Shown: in pieces, positions 1 to 11,870 of the stretch
Numbering within the stretch: the first letter of the stretch is position 1
How the letters are laid out: each line of letters begins with the position of its first letter
From: Muraenolepis orangiensis
Lineage: Eukaryota > Chordata > Actinopteri > Gadiformes > Muraenolepididae
Assembly (NCBI GenBank): GCA_027704905.1
Contig: CM051018.1
Coordinates: 21,592,114-21,656,113, forward strand
Direction: 5' to 3'
DNA: 64,000 nucleotides
The notes under the pieces: model-generated
What the model saw: only the letters and a program-made list of their open reading frames with translations
Told to the model about the DNA's origin: nothing
Database searches by the model: none
Program-made: the position numbers and the translations under genes

Positions 1-1259
1 TTTTCCTCTCCCAAAAATTGTCACTACCGAAACATAGTAATACACTATAGTAAAAAAATATTATATTAACCTGTTAAGATTGTGTCCTTCCCTTCTCTAA
101 AGAGTATTTTTACAAATATTTCTTGAAGGTTTTCACAATTAAATCAATAAAAATGAAATTTTTACCAAATTTCAAAGTTCAATTTATACAATTCATCAAA
201 ATCGAAATGCAATCTTTCTTTGTAAAATGCATAATACTGATCATATTGATTCCAGAGTTGATGATTGATGAAATTGAACATACATTAAACCAATCAGTAT
301 GATAACATTTTAGTTGATAACTCGATATAGTTTATTTTTTACAAAACATCCAGTGTTTCGGTAGTGACTGCACTGTTTCGGTAGTTTTCTTTATTGAAGA
401 GAATGTGTTCCATTCTTAAAGTTACACACTGATTTTCAGACTTTAGAACACATTTATTTCAAAATGATGGGATTTAACTACTTACCATTCCATTTTGTCA
501 CTACCGAAATGATCATGTCACTACATGATCGGTAGTGACAATTCTAGCTAACTTTGAGCGTAACTAAAAAATGCTAGCAAGCACATGGCTAGCATACAGT
601 CTTTGAAGTGGTGTACACACATAAAAACATAATACTTTGCATAAAACCCCAAAAGGTTTACTTAATTGAAGAGAATATGTGTTCGGTAGTGACAATTCTT
701 AAGGTTACACGCCGATTTTCAGATTTTGGAACAGATTTATATCAAAAGTATGGGATTTAGCTACTTACCATTCAGCCATGAGGGACAGGGATGCAGTGTC
801 ACTGCCTGGTCAAAAATGCAGGGGTGTGGCTAAAAACCAGGCTCAGCCAATGGACTAAAATTCTTGTGTTTCGGTAGTGACATGAAAACTGGGGACATGA
901 TTTTTTAATTTAAAAATTAAACCCAAAATAAATCTAAATCTTCCAACTTCTCTTTAAACTTAATCATAAAGATCTTTGTAAATACACCATTGAACAAAAT
1001 CTAAAAAATGTTTTAAGTGTTATTTACAGAAATTGAAATTTAGATATCAGGGTTTGGGACAACTACTTCCCAATAGAAAGTACCCTATAAATGATGCTTT
1101 TGTATATATTTAGCTTATCACTATCTAATTTAATGCCTTGGGTTTAAATAGACCATAACATATTCTTAGTAAATATCTATGTCTGAATACTTAATTGTTT
1201 TGTTAAATAGTTTTTCTTGTTGTGGGACCGCACTTTGAACTAATTCGGTAGTATGCCCC
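1..1259. mobile_element. 1.4-kb TIR element (MITE-like), left part cut by window edge
   Basis: This is the right-hand 1.26 kb of the element seen complete at 13896-15311. It ends in a terminal inverted repeat and is followed by ATAT, the proposed 4-bp target duplication. It carries many copies of the motif CACTACCGAAA in both orientations (near 23, 356, 374, 497, 516-540, 683, 868 and 1242). I see no transposase-like reading frame, so it is probably non-autonomous. It sits inside the tail of a SINE in intron 3 of galectin copy G1. Superfamily is unresolved. Confidence 0.75.
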
Positions 1260-1310
1260 ATATAGCGCTTTGGATAAAAGCGCTATATAAATGCAGTCCA
1301 TTACCATTAC

Positions 1311-2629
1311 CTCGACGTGCTGACCGCGCCAGAGGCCCTGACAGTTCTGCCGCTGCTCTTCTGCCCAGTAGCCCCCGGCCAGGGAGTTACACACCACCAG
1401 GGTGTACCCGCCTCCGGCGCTGCCCGTCTGGAGCCGAGGGTTGAAGTGGAGCGCCAGGTCCTGCTCCCCGGCACCCAGGTTTATGCTGAACCTGAACGGG
1501 CAATAGGGCGAGTGTGAGAGGTTCAAGATTCAAGAATTTTTATTTGCCATTTTCAACAAGTACAATGGAATGCTTACTCCCCATTCCCGCCCACAGTATG
1601 AAATTCTAGAACACAGTGTAACGGACACCAGCAGGTGGCGCTGTGCAGTGGTAATCCTCACTCCCCGATGCCCAAATAGACCTTCTAGGGATGACGCTAG
1701 GGCCTATGGCTTTTAGCTCTCACGTTAGAACGTCCCCTCTCATGCCGGAGGTCGTCAGTTCGAGCCCAGTGCGGGACACTGACTGGTACAACAATACCGT
1801 TGATGGATGATATGTACATGTGTTATATTGTGCAAAAATGAGACACAGGGGCGGGGAGGAAACCGGTTTATTGCGATCGATGATAGCGAAACAGAGCAGA
1901 TGGTACATGCTAGTGCTCCTTCTCGAGTGTGAGTGGTGATGGAGGTGGATGGTGGACCAACCACACACACAGTACACCATTGATGTCCTGTTTTGGGAAG
2001 GCGTGAGCACTTAAGAATGTTAAGAATGTTACCTATTTGCTCCATTTGGTACGAATCCCTTCACTCTCAGCTGATCTCCAACCTGAAGATGCACATTCTT
2101 CAGCTTGAGCTCCTGTGAAGCACAATGGCATGAGATCCTGTGAAGGTTAAAGCTGCTCTAGATCCTGTAAAGCACAGGGTCATGAGGTTAAAGCTGCTCT
2201 AGATCCTGTAAAGCACAGGTTCAAGAGGGTAAAAGTTGCTCAAGATTCAGGTTCAAGCTGCTCTAGATCAAGTGAAGGTTAACGCTACTCCTGTTAAGGT
2301 TTAAATCAGCTCTATGACTTCTTTGCTGCAGCCAGGACTGGACTTCAACTCATTTGGAAAGATCCACCTTCTGTAATTTAGCTCTTCAGACTTAATAGTA
2401 GCACTTAATATAGTAGTAGTAATATTATACTTAGTAGCAGTAATTAGTAGTAGTACTTAGTAGTAGCCTCGGGATGTCCTCATATATCCTGACATTCCAT
2501 CCTGTAATCCTTACATCCTGAAATACACCGAAAACATCTGGACTATGGACATGAGGCTAACTTAGTTAGCCTCACGTACTTAGCAGGGCAAATCCATTTG
2601 AACAGAAGCTATGAAACCAGACCTACCAT
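1311..2629 (-). CDS. Proto-type galectin, copy G1 (partial: exon 4 lies outside the window)
   Basis: Galectins are small beta-galactoside-binding lectins that act in the cytosol and, after unconventional secretion, at cell surfaces. Visible coding exons: exon 1 ends with its ATG at 2629-2627, directly before a GTAGGT donor; exon 2 is 2112-2033 (80 bp, acceptor CACAG, donor GTAACA); exon 3 is 1491-1311 (181 bp, donor GTAATG). The joined frame is open and begins MELKLKNVHLQVGDQL. Exon 3 carries HFNPR, VVCNS and WAEEQR, so the usual His, Asn, Arg, Asn, Trp, Glu and Arg ligand residues are all present. Like G2 it has five extra residues between HFNPR and VVCNS. Exon 4 should lie left of base 1. 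No signal peptide is seen, as expected for the family. Whether it resembles galectin-1 or -2 more closely cannot be settled here. Confidence 0.8.
1524..1850. repeat. Repeat-derived insert in galectin intron 2 (with tRNA-like stretch)
   Basis: A block beginning TTCAAGATTCAAG and running through a poly-T-rich stretch resembles a segment at 50006-50100 outside the array, so it is a dispersed repeat. Further on, about 1712-1775, TTTTAGCTCTCACG and GTCAGTTCGAGCCC look like the A and B boxes of a tRNA-derived promoter. The same block occurs in the other galectin copies (near 15577-15900, 28985-29290 and 36925-37240). It contains the CTCF-like motif noted separately. Confidence 0.5.
1628..1642 (+). 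promoter_or_regulatory. CTCF-like motif, galectin G1 intron 2
   Basis: CCAGCAGGTGGCGCT matches the known vertebrate CTCF core consensus. The same 15-mer is in intron 2 of all four readable galectin copies. Binding is inferred from sequence only. Confidence 0.5.
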
Positions 2630-2919
2630 GTTGTTTCTTCGTAAAGGCAACCTTGTTTCCTGTGGACTGTAATACCAAAATAGATAATATAAGAGATACT
2701 TAATATAGAAGTATTGTCGTAGTTCAGTATTGTTCCTTCCTAGTTTCCCTTTCTCCCGCAAAGGAACAATGACAAACCAGGATGTTGTTTTTTAAGAGGG
2801 CTTCCATTTTGGACTTTGAGAGTCTGTGTGTCATATCCTTAGTATTCACACCTCACTTTTTATTGCCCGGATACTGGTGATCAACACTAGTTTGCCTGTG
2901 AAGCCCAGAGTGACAGTTT

Positions 2920-3168
2920 AGTATTAGTACTGTACAGTATAGTATTAGTAGTGCTGTACAGTATACACTAGTATAGTATTAGTACTTATATACAGCGTAC
3001 AGTATATTATTAGGAGTACTATTAAGCATATAGAGTATAGTATTAGTAGTACTATACAGTTAATCGTATAGTATTAGTACTTCTATACAATGCACAGTAT
3101 ATTATTAGGAGTACTATATAGCATATTGAGTATAGTGTTAGTAGTACTGTACAATATACAGTATAGTA
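2920..3168. repeat. TA-rich imperfect repeat upstream of galectin exon 1
   Basis: Repeated variants of AGTATTAGTACT, CTGTACAG and GTACTATACAG form a 250-bp stretch of short palindromes about 300-550 bp upstream of the G1 start codon. Equivalent blocks lie upstream of every galectin exon 1 (about 12250-12505, 17000-17240, 22885-22995, 30595-30850, 39045-39330). It is probably part of the ancestral promoter flank. Two hAT elements have inserted into it. Confidence 0.6.
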
Positions 3169-3414
3169 CAGTGGCGAAGCGTGTCTATCACAACTGGACC
3201 TTCTGTAGACCACCCCCCCTTCGCAACTTTTGTTTTTCTAGTCAGACGGACGTCACGGAGTAGTCACTTTATGCGTTTATCTCATTTAGGCAGATAAGAT
3301 TGTCGCAGCCAATTTACAAGTGTACCATAGTTGTAAAGCAGTGTCCATGTAGTGAAGTAACAGACCAACACAGACCACCACACACAGGCTATTGATGAAA
3401 GGGACGGTCTAACA
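3169..3414. mobile_element. hAT-like terminal fragment
   Basis: Starts CAGTGGCGAAGCGTG, typical of a hAT terminal inverted repeat. Its inner part (about 3310-3360) is the reverse complement of bases within the element at 11298-11870, so both belong to one non-autonomous family. A matching copy starts at 17245, where a run of C has expanded at about 17275-17296. The other end was not found. Confidence 0.45.
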
Positions 3415-3766
3415 CGCTTCACGTGAAAAGGCTTAACGTAACTTAAAGTTCCAAAACAGCGATCAATAATCACCAAATGTCTCTGGCATATGTCTCGTCA
3501 TTAGCACTTTCACCTGTCACAATATCAAAACTTAAATACGGAAGTTATGTTACATTAAGTGTTTTTCTCTCATAAAGCTGCGTTTAGACTTTTCCTTGCT
3601 GGCTCAATAGAGAGGAAAACACTTAATGTCACATAACGTCCATAATGGTAGGATTTAAGTTTAGATATTTTGACAGTGCTAATGACAAGACATGCCAGAG
3701 AAATTTGGTGATTATTGATCACGGTTTTGTAACTCTTAGTTACGTTAAGTCTTTTCACGTTAAGCG
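3415..3766. repeat. Foldback: long imperfect palindrome with about 160-bp arms
   Basis: The left arm, from CGCTTCACGTGAAAAGG, pairs with the reverse complement of the right arm, which ends CTTTTCACGTTAAGCG. Both arms share blocks such as GATCAATAATCACCAAAT and ACATTAAGTGTTTT. The loop is around 3580-3610. The following 180 bp (3767-3950) hold no recognisable gene. Confidence 0.75.
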
Positions 3767-3950
3767 ACGCAAAGAAAAATCAAGTCAAAACTCTCAATTC
3801 AAATGCAACAATGCTTAACAAACCCAAGACAGCCATTAACTAATCAGTCAACAAGTGTGTGGAAACAAAATGCAACAACCAGCTCAATGAGATGCAACAC
3901 TGCGACAAAACCAGCAAAGACAAATGAGTCTCACTCACCAATGATGTTCA

Positions 3951-6158
3951 CGTAAAGACTAAATCCATTCTGCTGTCCTTCTGGATGAATTGTTCGACCA
4001 CCCGGTCATAAAGCTTCTTCTTCTTTCGTGTATCATCGTCATATGTCCAGCTCAGTGTCACAAAGCCACGCTCTCGTCTCTGGTCCCACTTGGAAGAGGC
4101 CAGCCTCTGAAGGAGGTCTGCACAGAGGACAGGTGGTGATTATGTGGTCGGCAGTCTGCTCAGGCTCGCCACACTCACATACTGCGCTGTCTGCCAGGCC
4201 CCACTCCTTCATGGACGCTTTGAAGCGACCAACCCCAGTACAGGGTCAGCAGGGTCCAATGCCGGCGTGGTAGATGTTCTCCTTTGACTCCATCTCCCGG
4301 ATCTTGGATGTGATGGTGCAGACGTGTGGGCTCAGCCGACTCCCATTCCTGCTTCCAGGAAGTTGCTAGCCATGCCCTTGTAGACAGGTCCTCAGGGATG
4401 GAACCAAGCATCTCTTGTGCTGTCCTGTTGTAGGGGTGACGGGACTTGAGTCTGCTTGGGGGCGCTGCCTTTGTTGTTGTTTCGTGCAGGATATGCCAGT
4501 CATGTTCTTGGGCTTTCCTTGCAAGTGCGAGGATAGCGGCCTCTCGTCGGAGACCGGCCGGGGCAATTCCCGCTAGGACTGGCAGGTAGGACACGGGGGT
4601 GGGCTTCAGGCAACCGGTTATGATCCGAAGGGCATTGTTGATGATAGGATCAACCTTCTTCACATGTGGGCTTCTACTCCAGACTGGGGCGCAGTATTCG
4701 GCAGCAGAGAACACCAGGGCTTGTGTGGAGATTCTTAGTGTCCTGGCGGAGGCACCCCAGGTTGTGCCAGCAAGGCGGCGGATAAGCGAGACCCTTGCTG
4801 TCACTTTGGCTCTCACTTCCTCAAGGTGCTGTTTGTAGGACAGTGTCCTGTCCAGCCGAACACCGAGGTACTTGGGGGCTAGTTGGTGCTCCAGACGCTT
4901 GTTGTCGACGGACACCGACAGTTCCCTTTTGGCCTCTCTGTTGCACAGGTGGTATGCGGCCGACACAGTCTTCCCAGTACTGAGCTGCAGACGCCACTTG
5001 CGCAGGTAGGCAGCCAAGATGCCCATGTCCTGGTTGAGACCCTGTTCCACCGCTGACCATGTTGTTCGACGCAGCATGATGGCCAGATCATCCGCGTAAC
5101 CATATTGTCTGGATGTTGTCTCCGGGAGGTCGTGGATGTAAATATTAAACAGCAGTGGTGAGAGGACAGACCCCTGTGGCACCCCGTTTCTCAATCTCCT
5201 CAGTCTGCTTCGCTGGCCATCGCTGGTTCGGAGGATGAAGCTGCGGTTGGACAGCATCTCCATTATGAACTTCACCATATGCCTGTCTGGGATAGTCCTC
5301 AGCAGCTTCAGGTGAAGTCCACGGTGCCAGACGGTGTCATATGCGGCTGTTAGGTCAAGCAACACAACCCCAACTTTCTCTTTGGCCTGAAAGCTGTCCT
5401 CGATGTCCTGGGTGAGCAGGGTTACCTGATCTACTGTTGACCTGCCCCGCCGGAAACCAGCCTGTGGGTCCACTACTGGCTCTATGCGGCTGAGGATCAT
5501 CCTCTCCAGTATCTTGAATGGGACGCAGAGCAGCGAGATGGGTCTGTAGGCCTTAGGGTCTTCCGCAGTTTTGCCTGGTTTCAGCAGGGCGATAACAGCA
5601 GCACGGCGCCAGGTCTTCGGCAGTTTGGACCTCTGGAAGCAGGATGAGAAAAAGAGCACAGCCAGGCAGATGTTGTCTCACTCTGGTGGGTCACGAACTC
5701 TGGGTGGATGTTGTCATGCCCCGGGGACTTGCCTTGCCTAAGGTTGCCGATGGCCGCCCTAAGTTCAGCTGTTGTAAACTGTCCGGACATGTCAACATCG
5801 ACACTGGGTGCCCTAGAGAGGGAAGATACCTCGCACAGTGTAGAGCGGGCGAAGTTCTTATCTGAACCTTGGAATTGGCTGTTCTTCAGGAGCTGGGCTG
5901 CAATGGCATCTGCTGTCACAGGGCACTTGGGGGGTGTTGTTTTCCTGCCAGTGAGCTGGTTGATGGTCTGCCACGCCTTACGGCTGGAATGGGTGAAATC
6001 GATTGACTCAACGGTTTCAGTCCATCTGGCCCTTCGGGTGGCGTCCAGCTTGTGGAGTAGTGCCGTTGCAGTCGCTTCCACATCCTCCCTTGAGCCAGCC
6101 TGCTGATGTTCACGCAGGAGGTGGTTGCACTCTTCGTCCCAGCCCGGGATGTAGATAA
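3951..6158 (-). mobile_element. 5'-truncated LINE (I/jockey-like), broken reverse transcriptase
   Basis: The minus strand encodes a non-LTR reverse transcriptase. Landmarks in order are AYRPISLL, GFRRGRSTVDQ, VLLDLTAAYDTVWH, NGVPQGSVLSPLLFNIY, the catalytic YADD and a C-terminal CECGEP..HIITTC cysteine motif. The main open stretch (5659-4175) goes out of frame near 4236-4245, where the copy at 18010-19258 reads on to its natural end. Upstream coding (to about 6158) is in another frame and no endonuclease domain is present. The 5' end abuts a decayed hAT gene. The element is dead but may have supplied recombination homology within the array. The exact 3' end is uncertain. Confidence 0.85.
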
Positions 6159-8158
6159 AGCTGATCGCTTTCCACGTCCAAAATAAGTTGCCTTTCAATA
6201 GCAATAGACGCTAATGCAGTGAGTCGGGATTGTCCGGTTCTGTTCCTCTCATAAGTTTTTATCCGTTTGAGGGCGGAAAATGTCCTTTCCACAGATGCAG
6301 TGGTGACGGGCATGGTTACAACTAAACAGATCAGGGCATATAGCTGATGCATGATGTCACAAAGTCCTTTGCGTTGAAAAAAGCAAAGGAGGTCAGATGG
6401 GTTCTTTCCCTGAAAATCTGTCATACAATACATCACAGACAGTTCTGTTTTCAGCCGAGGCAAGTCAAAGTGCGGCCCGTAGCTATCTGTGAGGCTTGAG
6501 AAGGCAGTTTCAGGGAATTTACTCCGAAAGCTGGTGAACTGTTGAGGCTCCAGAAGAGAAAGGAATGAAAGTTTCTCGTGATCTTTGAACCGATTTTGCA
6601 CTTGATTTAAAATGTTCTCAATAATGCCATCGTGCAGCTTCTTGTAGTGTGAGCGAGAATCTCCGTGGGTTCACGCCGGTGTTCTGCACAGTCTCATCAT
6701 ATATTTGATCAAAACAATCCCTCTGCCCTTCAATGCAAATGCAAAACTCCTCCACCCTGGTCAAACAAAACTGCATGTCAAATGACTTATTCTGTAAGAT
6801 GTCGAAGAGCACATCTGCATGCGCAAATATTTCGTTAAAAGTTGAAAGAAAAAAGCCAAATTCAAAGTTGCCCAGGTTTGATAGGTAGCCATCAGCACTG
6901 AGTATGGCAGCATCATCAAATTCCTCGTGGTGGTCAACTATGTAATCAAACAGATCCTTAAGAGCATCCTTCTTTTCAAAAACTGTGCACACCAATCTTG
7001 ATGCTAAATTACACCTGGTTGGTGCCACTCTTGGCAGTCGCTTCTGACATATTTCATCAAGCAGCCGCGTTCGTTTTGGCGATTTAGGAAAGAACGCAGC
7101 CAGGCCAGAAAGGTGAGAAGAAAATTCTACATTCTTTAATTTTATCTACACCTTGAGATACAACCAAATTAAGGGCATGTGCATAACAGTGTATGAAAAG
7201 TGACTGTGGGATTTTTTTCCTTGACCTTGGCTTGGACTCCGTTCAGCCCCGAAGCCATAACGGCAGCACCGTCATAACACTGGGCTACAAGTTTGTCCAT
7301 GCATCCGTGTTCCTCCAAGAACCCAAGGGCCAGGGCTGCTACATCCTCTGTTTCTTCCCTGTCACATCCTCAAATTTGACGAACCTCTCTTTTATGCCAC
7401 TGTCTGTTACAAACCGAAGAACAAACGATAACTGTGCAGCATTGCTGACATCTGATGTTTCATCCAGCATTAAAGCTACAAAGGGGGCTTTACTGATTTC
7501 CTCTTTGATGATCTCACCCATCACTTCGGCAACAGCCCTTATCAAGTCGTTCTGTATTTGACTCGAGGTTCCAATGAACACTTTAGAAGTGGACAAATGG
7601 TAGTGCAAGTCTGGATCATACTTTGCTAAAAATGTTAGCAGCTCCAGGTAATTACCACGATTGGCTGATTCTCTGCTCTCATCATGGCCTCTGAAAGGTA
7701 ACTCCTGTTTCCCAAGGAAAATCACACAGTGGATCAGACGTTTCAAAATCTCCCGATTTTTTTTCACCTTTTCGTTGTTTCGTTTCATGGTCGTTTCGCT
7801 CCGTCTCTGTTCGTCCAGCTGTAGATCAATCCTTGTGTCTCCAAAGGTCTTCATGGTGACCGTTGCCTTAAGATGTCCTGCTGTGTTTTGTTGTTTTTGT
7901 GCAGCCTTGGTTAAACAGCTAAGATTATCATAGCCTTTCCAATTCCTTGCTCTCTTGTCGGTCCCAAATAGCAAGCACTCCCAGCAGTAAAGCCTCTTGT
8001 GGCTAGTAGAGCCCGTTAGCCACGGGTATCTTTCCCAGTTGCTAGCCTGAAAATAGTGAACATAGCCTGCTTTAACTACTTGATTCAGCTCAAGATTGTC
8101 AGGCGTTGGACGGCCTTTTTTAATAATGTCCATCTTTACATTGAATGGTCGTCTTGAA
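6159..8158 (-). pseudogene. Decayed hAT transposase (TTF-type zinc finger/DUF4371-like)
   Basis: Three reading frames on the minus strand (8133-7339, 7028-6618, 6601-about 6159) together resemble a hAT transposase. The N-terminal part has a TTF-like segment with WECLLFG, the middle has ALMLDETSDVSNAAQLS around a catalytic aspartate, and the C-terminus has TASVERTFSALKRIKT of the hAT dimerisation domain. Frameshifts near 7030-7340 and 6601-6618 break it, and the stop codon is replaced by the LINE at about 6158. No terminal inverted repeats were found. The 5' side runs straight into a galectin exon-2 relic. Confidence 0.8.
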
Positions 8159-8225
8159 AATGAATCCCTACACTCTCAGCTGATCTCCAACCTGAAGATG
8201 CACATTCTTCAGCTTTAGCTCCTGT

Positions 8226-8935
8226 GAAGCACAATGGCATGAGATCCTGTGAAGGTTAACACTGCTCTAGATCCTGTGAAGGTTAACGCTAGTCTACATC
8301 CTGTAAAGCACAGGGTTATAAGGTTAAAGCTGCTCTACATCCTGTAAAGCACTGGGTTATAAGGTTAAAGCTGCTCTAGATCCTGTAAAGCACAGGGTCA
8401 TAAGGTTGACACTGCTCTACATCCTGTAAAGCACAGGGTCATAAGGTTAAAGCTGCTCTAGATCCTGTAAAGCACTGGGTCATAAGGTTAAAGCTGCTCT
8501 ACATCCTGTAAAGCACAGGGTCATAAGGTTAACACTGCTCTACATCCTGTAAAGCACAGGGTCATAAGGTTAAAGCTGCTCTAGATCCTGTAAAGCACTG
8601 GGTCATAAGGTTAAAGCTGCTCTACATCCTGTAAAGCACAGGGTCATAAGGTTAAAGCTGCTCTACATCCTGTAAAGCACAGGGTCATACGATTAAAGCT
8701 GCTCTACATCCTGTAAAGCACAGGGCCATGAGGTTAAAGCTGCTCTACATCCCGTAAAGCACAGGGACATAAGGTTAAAGCTGCTCTACATCCTGTAAAG
8801 CACAGGGTCGTACGATTAAAGCTGCTCTACATCCTGTAAAGCACAGGGCCATGAGGTTAAAGCTGCTCTACATCCTGTAAAGCACAGGGTCATGAGGTTA
8901 AAGCTGCTCTACATCCTGTAAAGCACTGGGTCAGG
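8226..8935. repeat. 41-bp minisatellite, about 17 copies, grown from galectin intron 1
   Basis: Tandem 41-bp units starting GTTAAAGCTGCTCTACATCC, with variants (AGATCC/ACATCC, CACAGGG/CACTGGG). The same sequence occurs as one to three units in intron 1 of the other galectin copies, so the array arose by local expansion of host intron sequence. Confidence 0.85.
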
Positions 8936-9281
8936 CACCTGCACACATAGACATCAAAGTGGGCTTGAGCCCCTGCCCTTTTTCTTCCTCCAGAGAAAGT
9001 GCCCTTTTTATGGGATGCTTTTTTATTTTTATTTTTTATTTAAAAATATATATATATATATTAATATATATCTACTCCTGTTTGCGCACAGTTTCCCTTT
9101 CCAAAAAATATATTTATTGAATAAAATATAAAAATATCAGGTCGGGAGATTAGACTGTCAAGTTCCGATGCTCCTCCTCCTCCCTACCCTCCCTCCCTCC
9201 TCCCTCCCTCCCTCCCTCCCTCCCTCCCTCCCTCCCTCCCTCCCTCCCAGTCTGCTGCACCGCGGTGCGGACAGTCCTCGG
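8936..9281. repeat. AT-rich stretch and (CCCT)n simple repeat
   Basis: Contains a T/A-rich block with a (TA)n run near 9045-9070, then CCTCC/CCCT repeats at about 9170-9248. No gene is visible. In unit 2 the corresponding sequence resumes at about 19260, right after a truncated LINE. Confidence 0.6.
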
Positions 9282-9954
9282 CAGTCCCTTCAGACAGGTA
9301 GCAGCACCTCCCACCTTACAGTCCCTTCAGACAGGTAGCAGCACCTCCCACCTTACAGTCCCTTCAGACAGGTAGCAGCACCTCCCACCTTACGGTCCCT
9401 TCAGACAGGTAGCAGCACCTCCCACCTTACGGTCCCTTCAGACAGGTAGCAGCACCTCCCACCTTACAGTCCCTTCAGACCGGTAGCAGCACCTCCCACC
9501 TTACAGTCCCTTCAGACAGGTAGCAGCACCTCCCACCTTACAGTCCCTTCAGACAGGTAGCAGCACCTCCCACCTTACAGTCCCTTCAGACAGGTAGCAG
9601 CACCTCCCACTGTACAGTCCCTTCAGACAGGTAGCAGCACCTCCCACCTTACGGTCCCTTCAGACAGGTAGCAGCACCTCCCACCTTACGGTCCCTTCAG
9701 ACAGGTAGCAGCACCTCCCACCTTACAGTCCCTTCAGACAGGTAGCAGCACCTCCCACCTTACAGTCCCTTCAGACAGGTAGCAGCACCTCCCACCTTAC
9801 AGTCCCTTCAGACAGGTAGCAGCACCTCCCACCTTACAGTCCCTTCAGACAGGTAGCAGCACCTCCCACCTTACAGTCCCTTCAGACAGGTAGCAGCACC
9901 TCCCACCTTACAGTCCCTTCAGACAGGTAGCAGCACCTCCCACCTTACAGTCCC
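9282..9954. repeat. 37-bp VNTR, 18 copies
   Basis: Head-to-tail 37-bp units beginning CAGTCCCTTCAGACAGG. The distance from first to last unit start is 666 bp, exactly 18 units. The paralogous array at 19465-20574 has 30 units. Confidence 0.9.
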
Positions 9955-10932
9955 ATGTGATGCCGTCTTTTCTTGGCTTGTTTGAAGGTGAGTGGTGATG
10001 AACAAATGACTAAGCTGCCAGTGCCTCGAGTTTACAGCTAATTAGCCAAAAGAAAAAAACAAATGTAGTTAACTAAGGTACTAGCTAATGGATAAGTTAG
10101 CTCAAAGTTGAGCTAAGGCAATTTATCATGGGCATACAGGCTAATGTACTGTACTTAAGGGGAGACACTACAGGTGAATACAGTCAAATGTGTATCTAAT
10201 AACGTCATCACAATCACCACATTGATATGCAAATTAGGCGTTAACTAAGCCTAATTAAAATGTGCTAATTTGCATGCATTTACCAAGGCATTGCAGGTGA
10301 AAAGACAAAACATATCACCTCACAACTTCCCCAGATAGTTACTTACGTCAAGTCAGTATTTTCCCCTGAAATGATGTTTCAGGGGAAACATTAAATATGC
10401 AGATTAGCTTTAAATCTATAGATGAATTCAGACAGGGTAGTAAAACAAACACCATTTAGTTTTTTGGAAGTTTTCTTTCTTTAGAGTGAAAGAAAACATG
10501 GAAGCAAAATAGACCAAAATAACTAAATGTACAAGTACATGAAAAAACGATATTTTTGCCTGTAATGTCCTGCCTTAAACAGTAACTTCATAATTTTGAT
10601 TGTTGGCTGCTCATTTAATAACTATTCTTTTGACTAGTTTGTTGTACGCTGATAGATCTTAATCATTACATGATACAGCGACCCACCTGATATGTTGGAA
10701 TAATGGAGAATGAGACGGGAGTTAACGTTGGGGTTGAGTCTACTCCATTTAATGAACACACACACTCAAACAAGATCCGGTCACCACATATAAAACATCG
10801 CGCATTGATACCGTGCAATGAGTATAGTGCCAGATGTAACACCACCCTCATATGTGAAAGGAGGGAATTGTAGTTACACTGAAACTAACTCCTTGTCAAC
10901 AGCAGTTATTTTATGTTATGTGTGCAGTAAGT

Positions 10933-10965
<33 letters not shown>

Positions 10966-10976
10966 TATCAGCTTTA
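9955..10976. other. Unassigned low-copy block inside the galectin relic intron
   Basis: AT-rich sequence with no convincing gene; it ends in an (AAT)n run (about 10938-10963). It is present at high identity at 20575-21590. A 61-codon open frame on the minus strand (10851-10666) occurs in both copies but has no recognisable features. I cannot say what element it derives from. Confidence 0.5.
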
Positions 10977-11297
10977 ATAAGGTTAAAGCTGCTCTAGATC
11001 CTGTAAAGCACAGGTTCAAGAGGGTTAAAGTTGCTCAAGATTCAGTGAAGGTTCAAGCTGCTCTAGATCAAGTGAAGGTTAACTCTAGATCCTGTTAAGG
11101 TTTAAATCAGCTCTATGACTTCTTTGCTGCAGCCAGGACTGGACTTCAACTCATTTGGAAAGATCCCCCTTCTGTAATTTAGCTCTTCAGACTTAATAGT
11201 AGCACTTAATATAGTAGTAGTAATATTATACTTAGTAGCAGTAATTAGTAGTAGTACTAGTAGTAGCCTCGGGATGTCCTTATATATATATATATAT

Positions 11298-11870
11298 CAG
11301 TGGTGAAGCGTCAGGGCCTTCAAGGTATTCAGAGAAGACCCTGGAACTCTCAGATGAAACAAAAAAAATCGAATTAATTGTATTAATAAATTGTAATACA
11401 ATTTAATCAAATTTAAATAAAATGAATAAATGAGAATGGTATCTGTGTTGTTATCTGTTATATTACAGTTACGTTGATTTGTTTGTCTTTCTCGGTCCAT
11501 GCACGACGCATTTCAGTGGTTTTGTGTTGGAAAAACAATGCAACCAATCAGATCTTTTTCTAGGTTGCTGGGAAGAATATCCTTCAACCAAAGTTGACTT
11601 AGACTGAATGAGAGCGTACGTTTGGATTGACAATTTGATCAACCAATCATAAAGTGATTTGTAGCCAATGGGCGTATTCTTTCAGATTTCCCAACAGCTC
11701 AATAGGGAGCTAGAAGGTATACGGCTGGAGCGAGAGGGGATCTAGCGTAGTGCTACGTTGTTTCTACGTAGGATTTTACGTCAAAATGGCGAAGGCGAAG
11801 ATGATGGGCTGTTACTTCACTACATGGACACTGCTTTACCAACTATGGTACACTATGGTACACTACACAC
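11298..11870. mobile_element. hAT-like non-autonomous element
   Basis: Begins CAGTGGTGAAGCGTCAGGGC after a (TA)n run and interrupts galectin-flank sequence that is continuous in units 3 and 4. It ends near 11870, where homology to the other units resumes at ACATCCTGAAATACACC. The right terminal inverted repeat is not recognisable. The copy in unit 2 is 21912-22500. Confidence 0.5.

Noticed and set aside
1712..1775. A possible tRNA gene
   Set aside because: A- and B-box-like words are present, but no cloverleaf with paired acceptor stem is visible; it sits in a repeat block in galectin introns, so it is treated as SINE-like.
3960..4080. Possible extra host exon reading TYDDDTRKKKKLYDRVV on the minus strand with a GTGAGT donor
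   Set aside because: It directly follows the LINE stop codon and is most simply the LINE 3' region.
9282..9954. CRISPR-like array
   Set aside because: Units are contiguous 37-bp repeats without unique spacers, in a vertebrate genome; this is a VNTR.
10666..10851. 61-residue frame conserved in both unit copies
   Set aside because: Conservation is explained by the recent duplication; no domain, codon or splice support.
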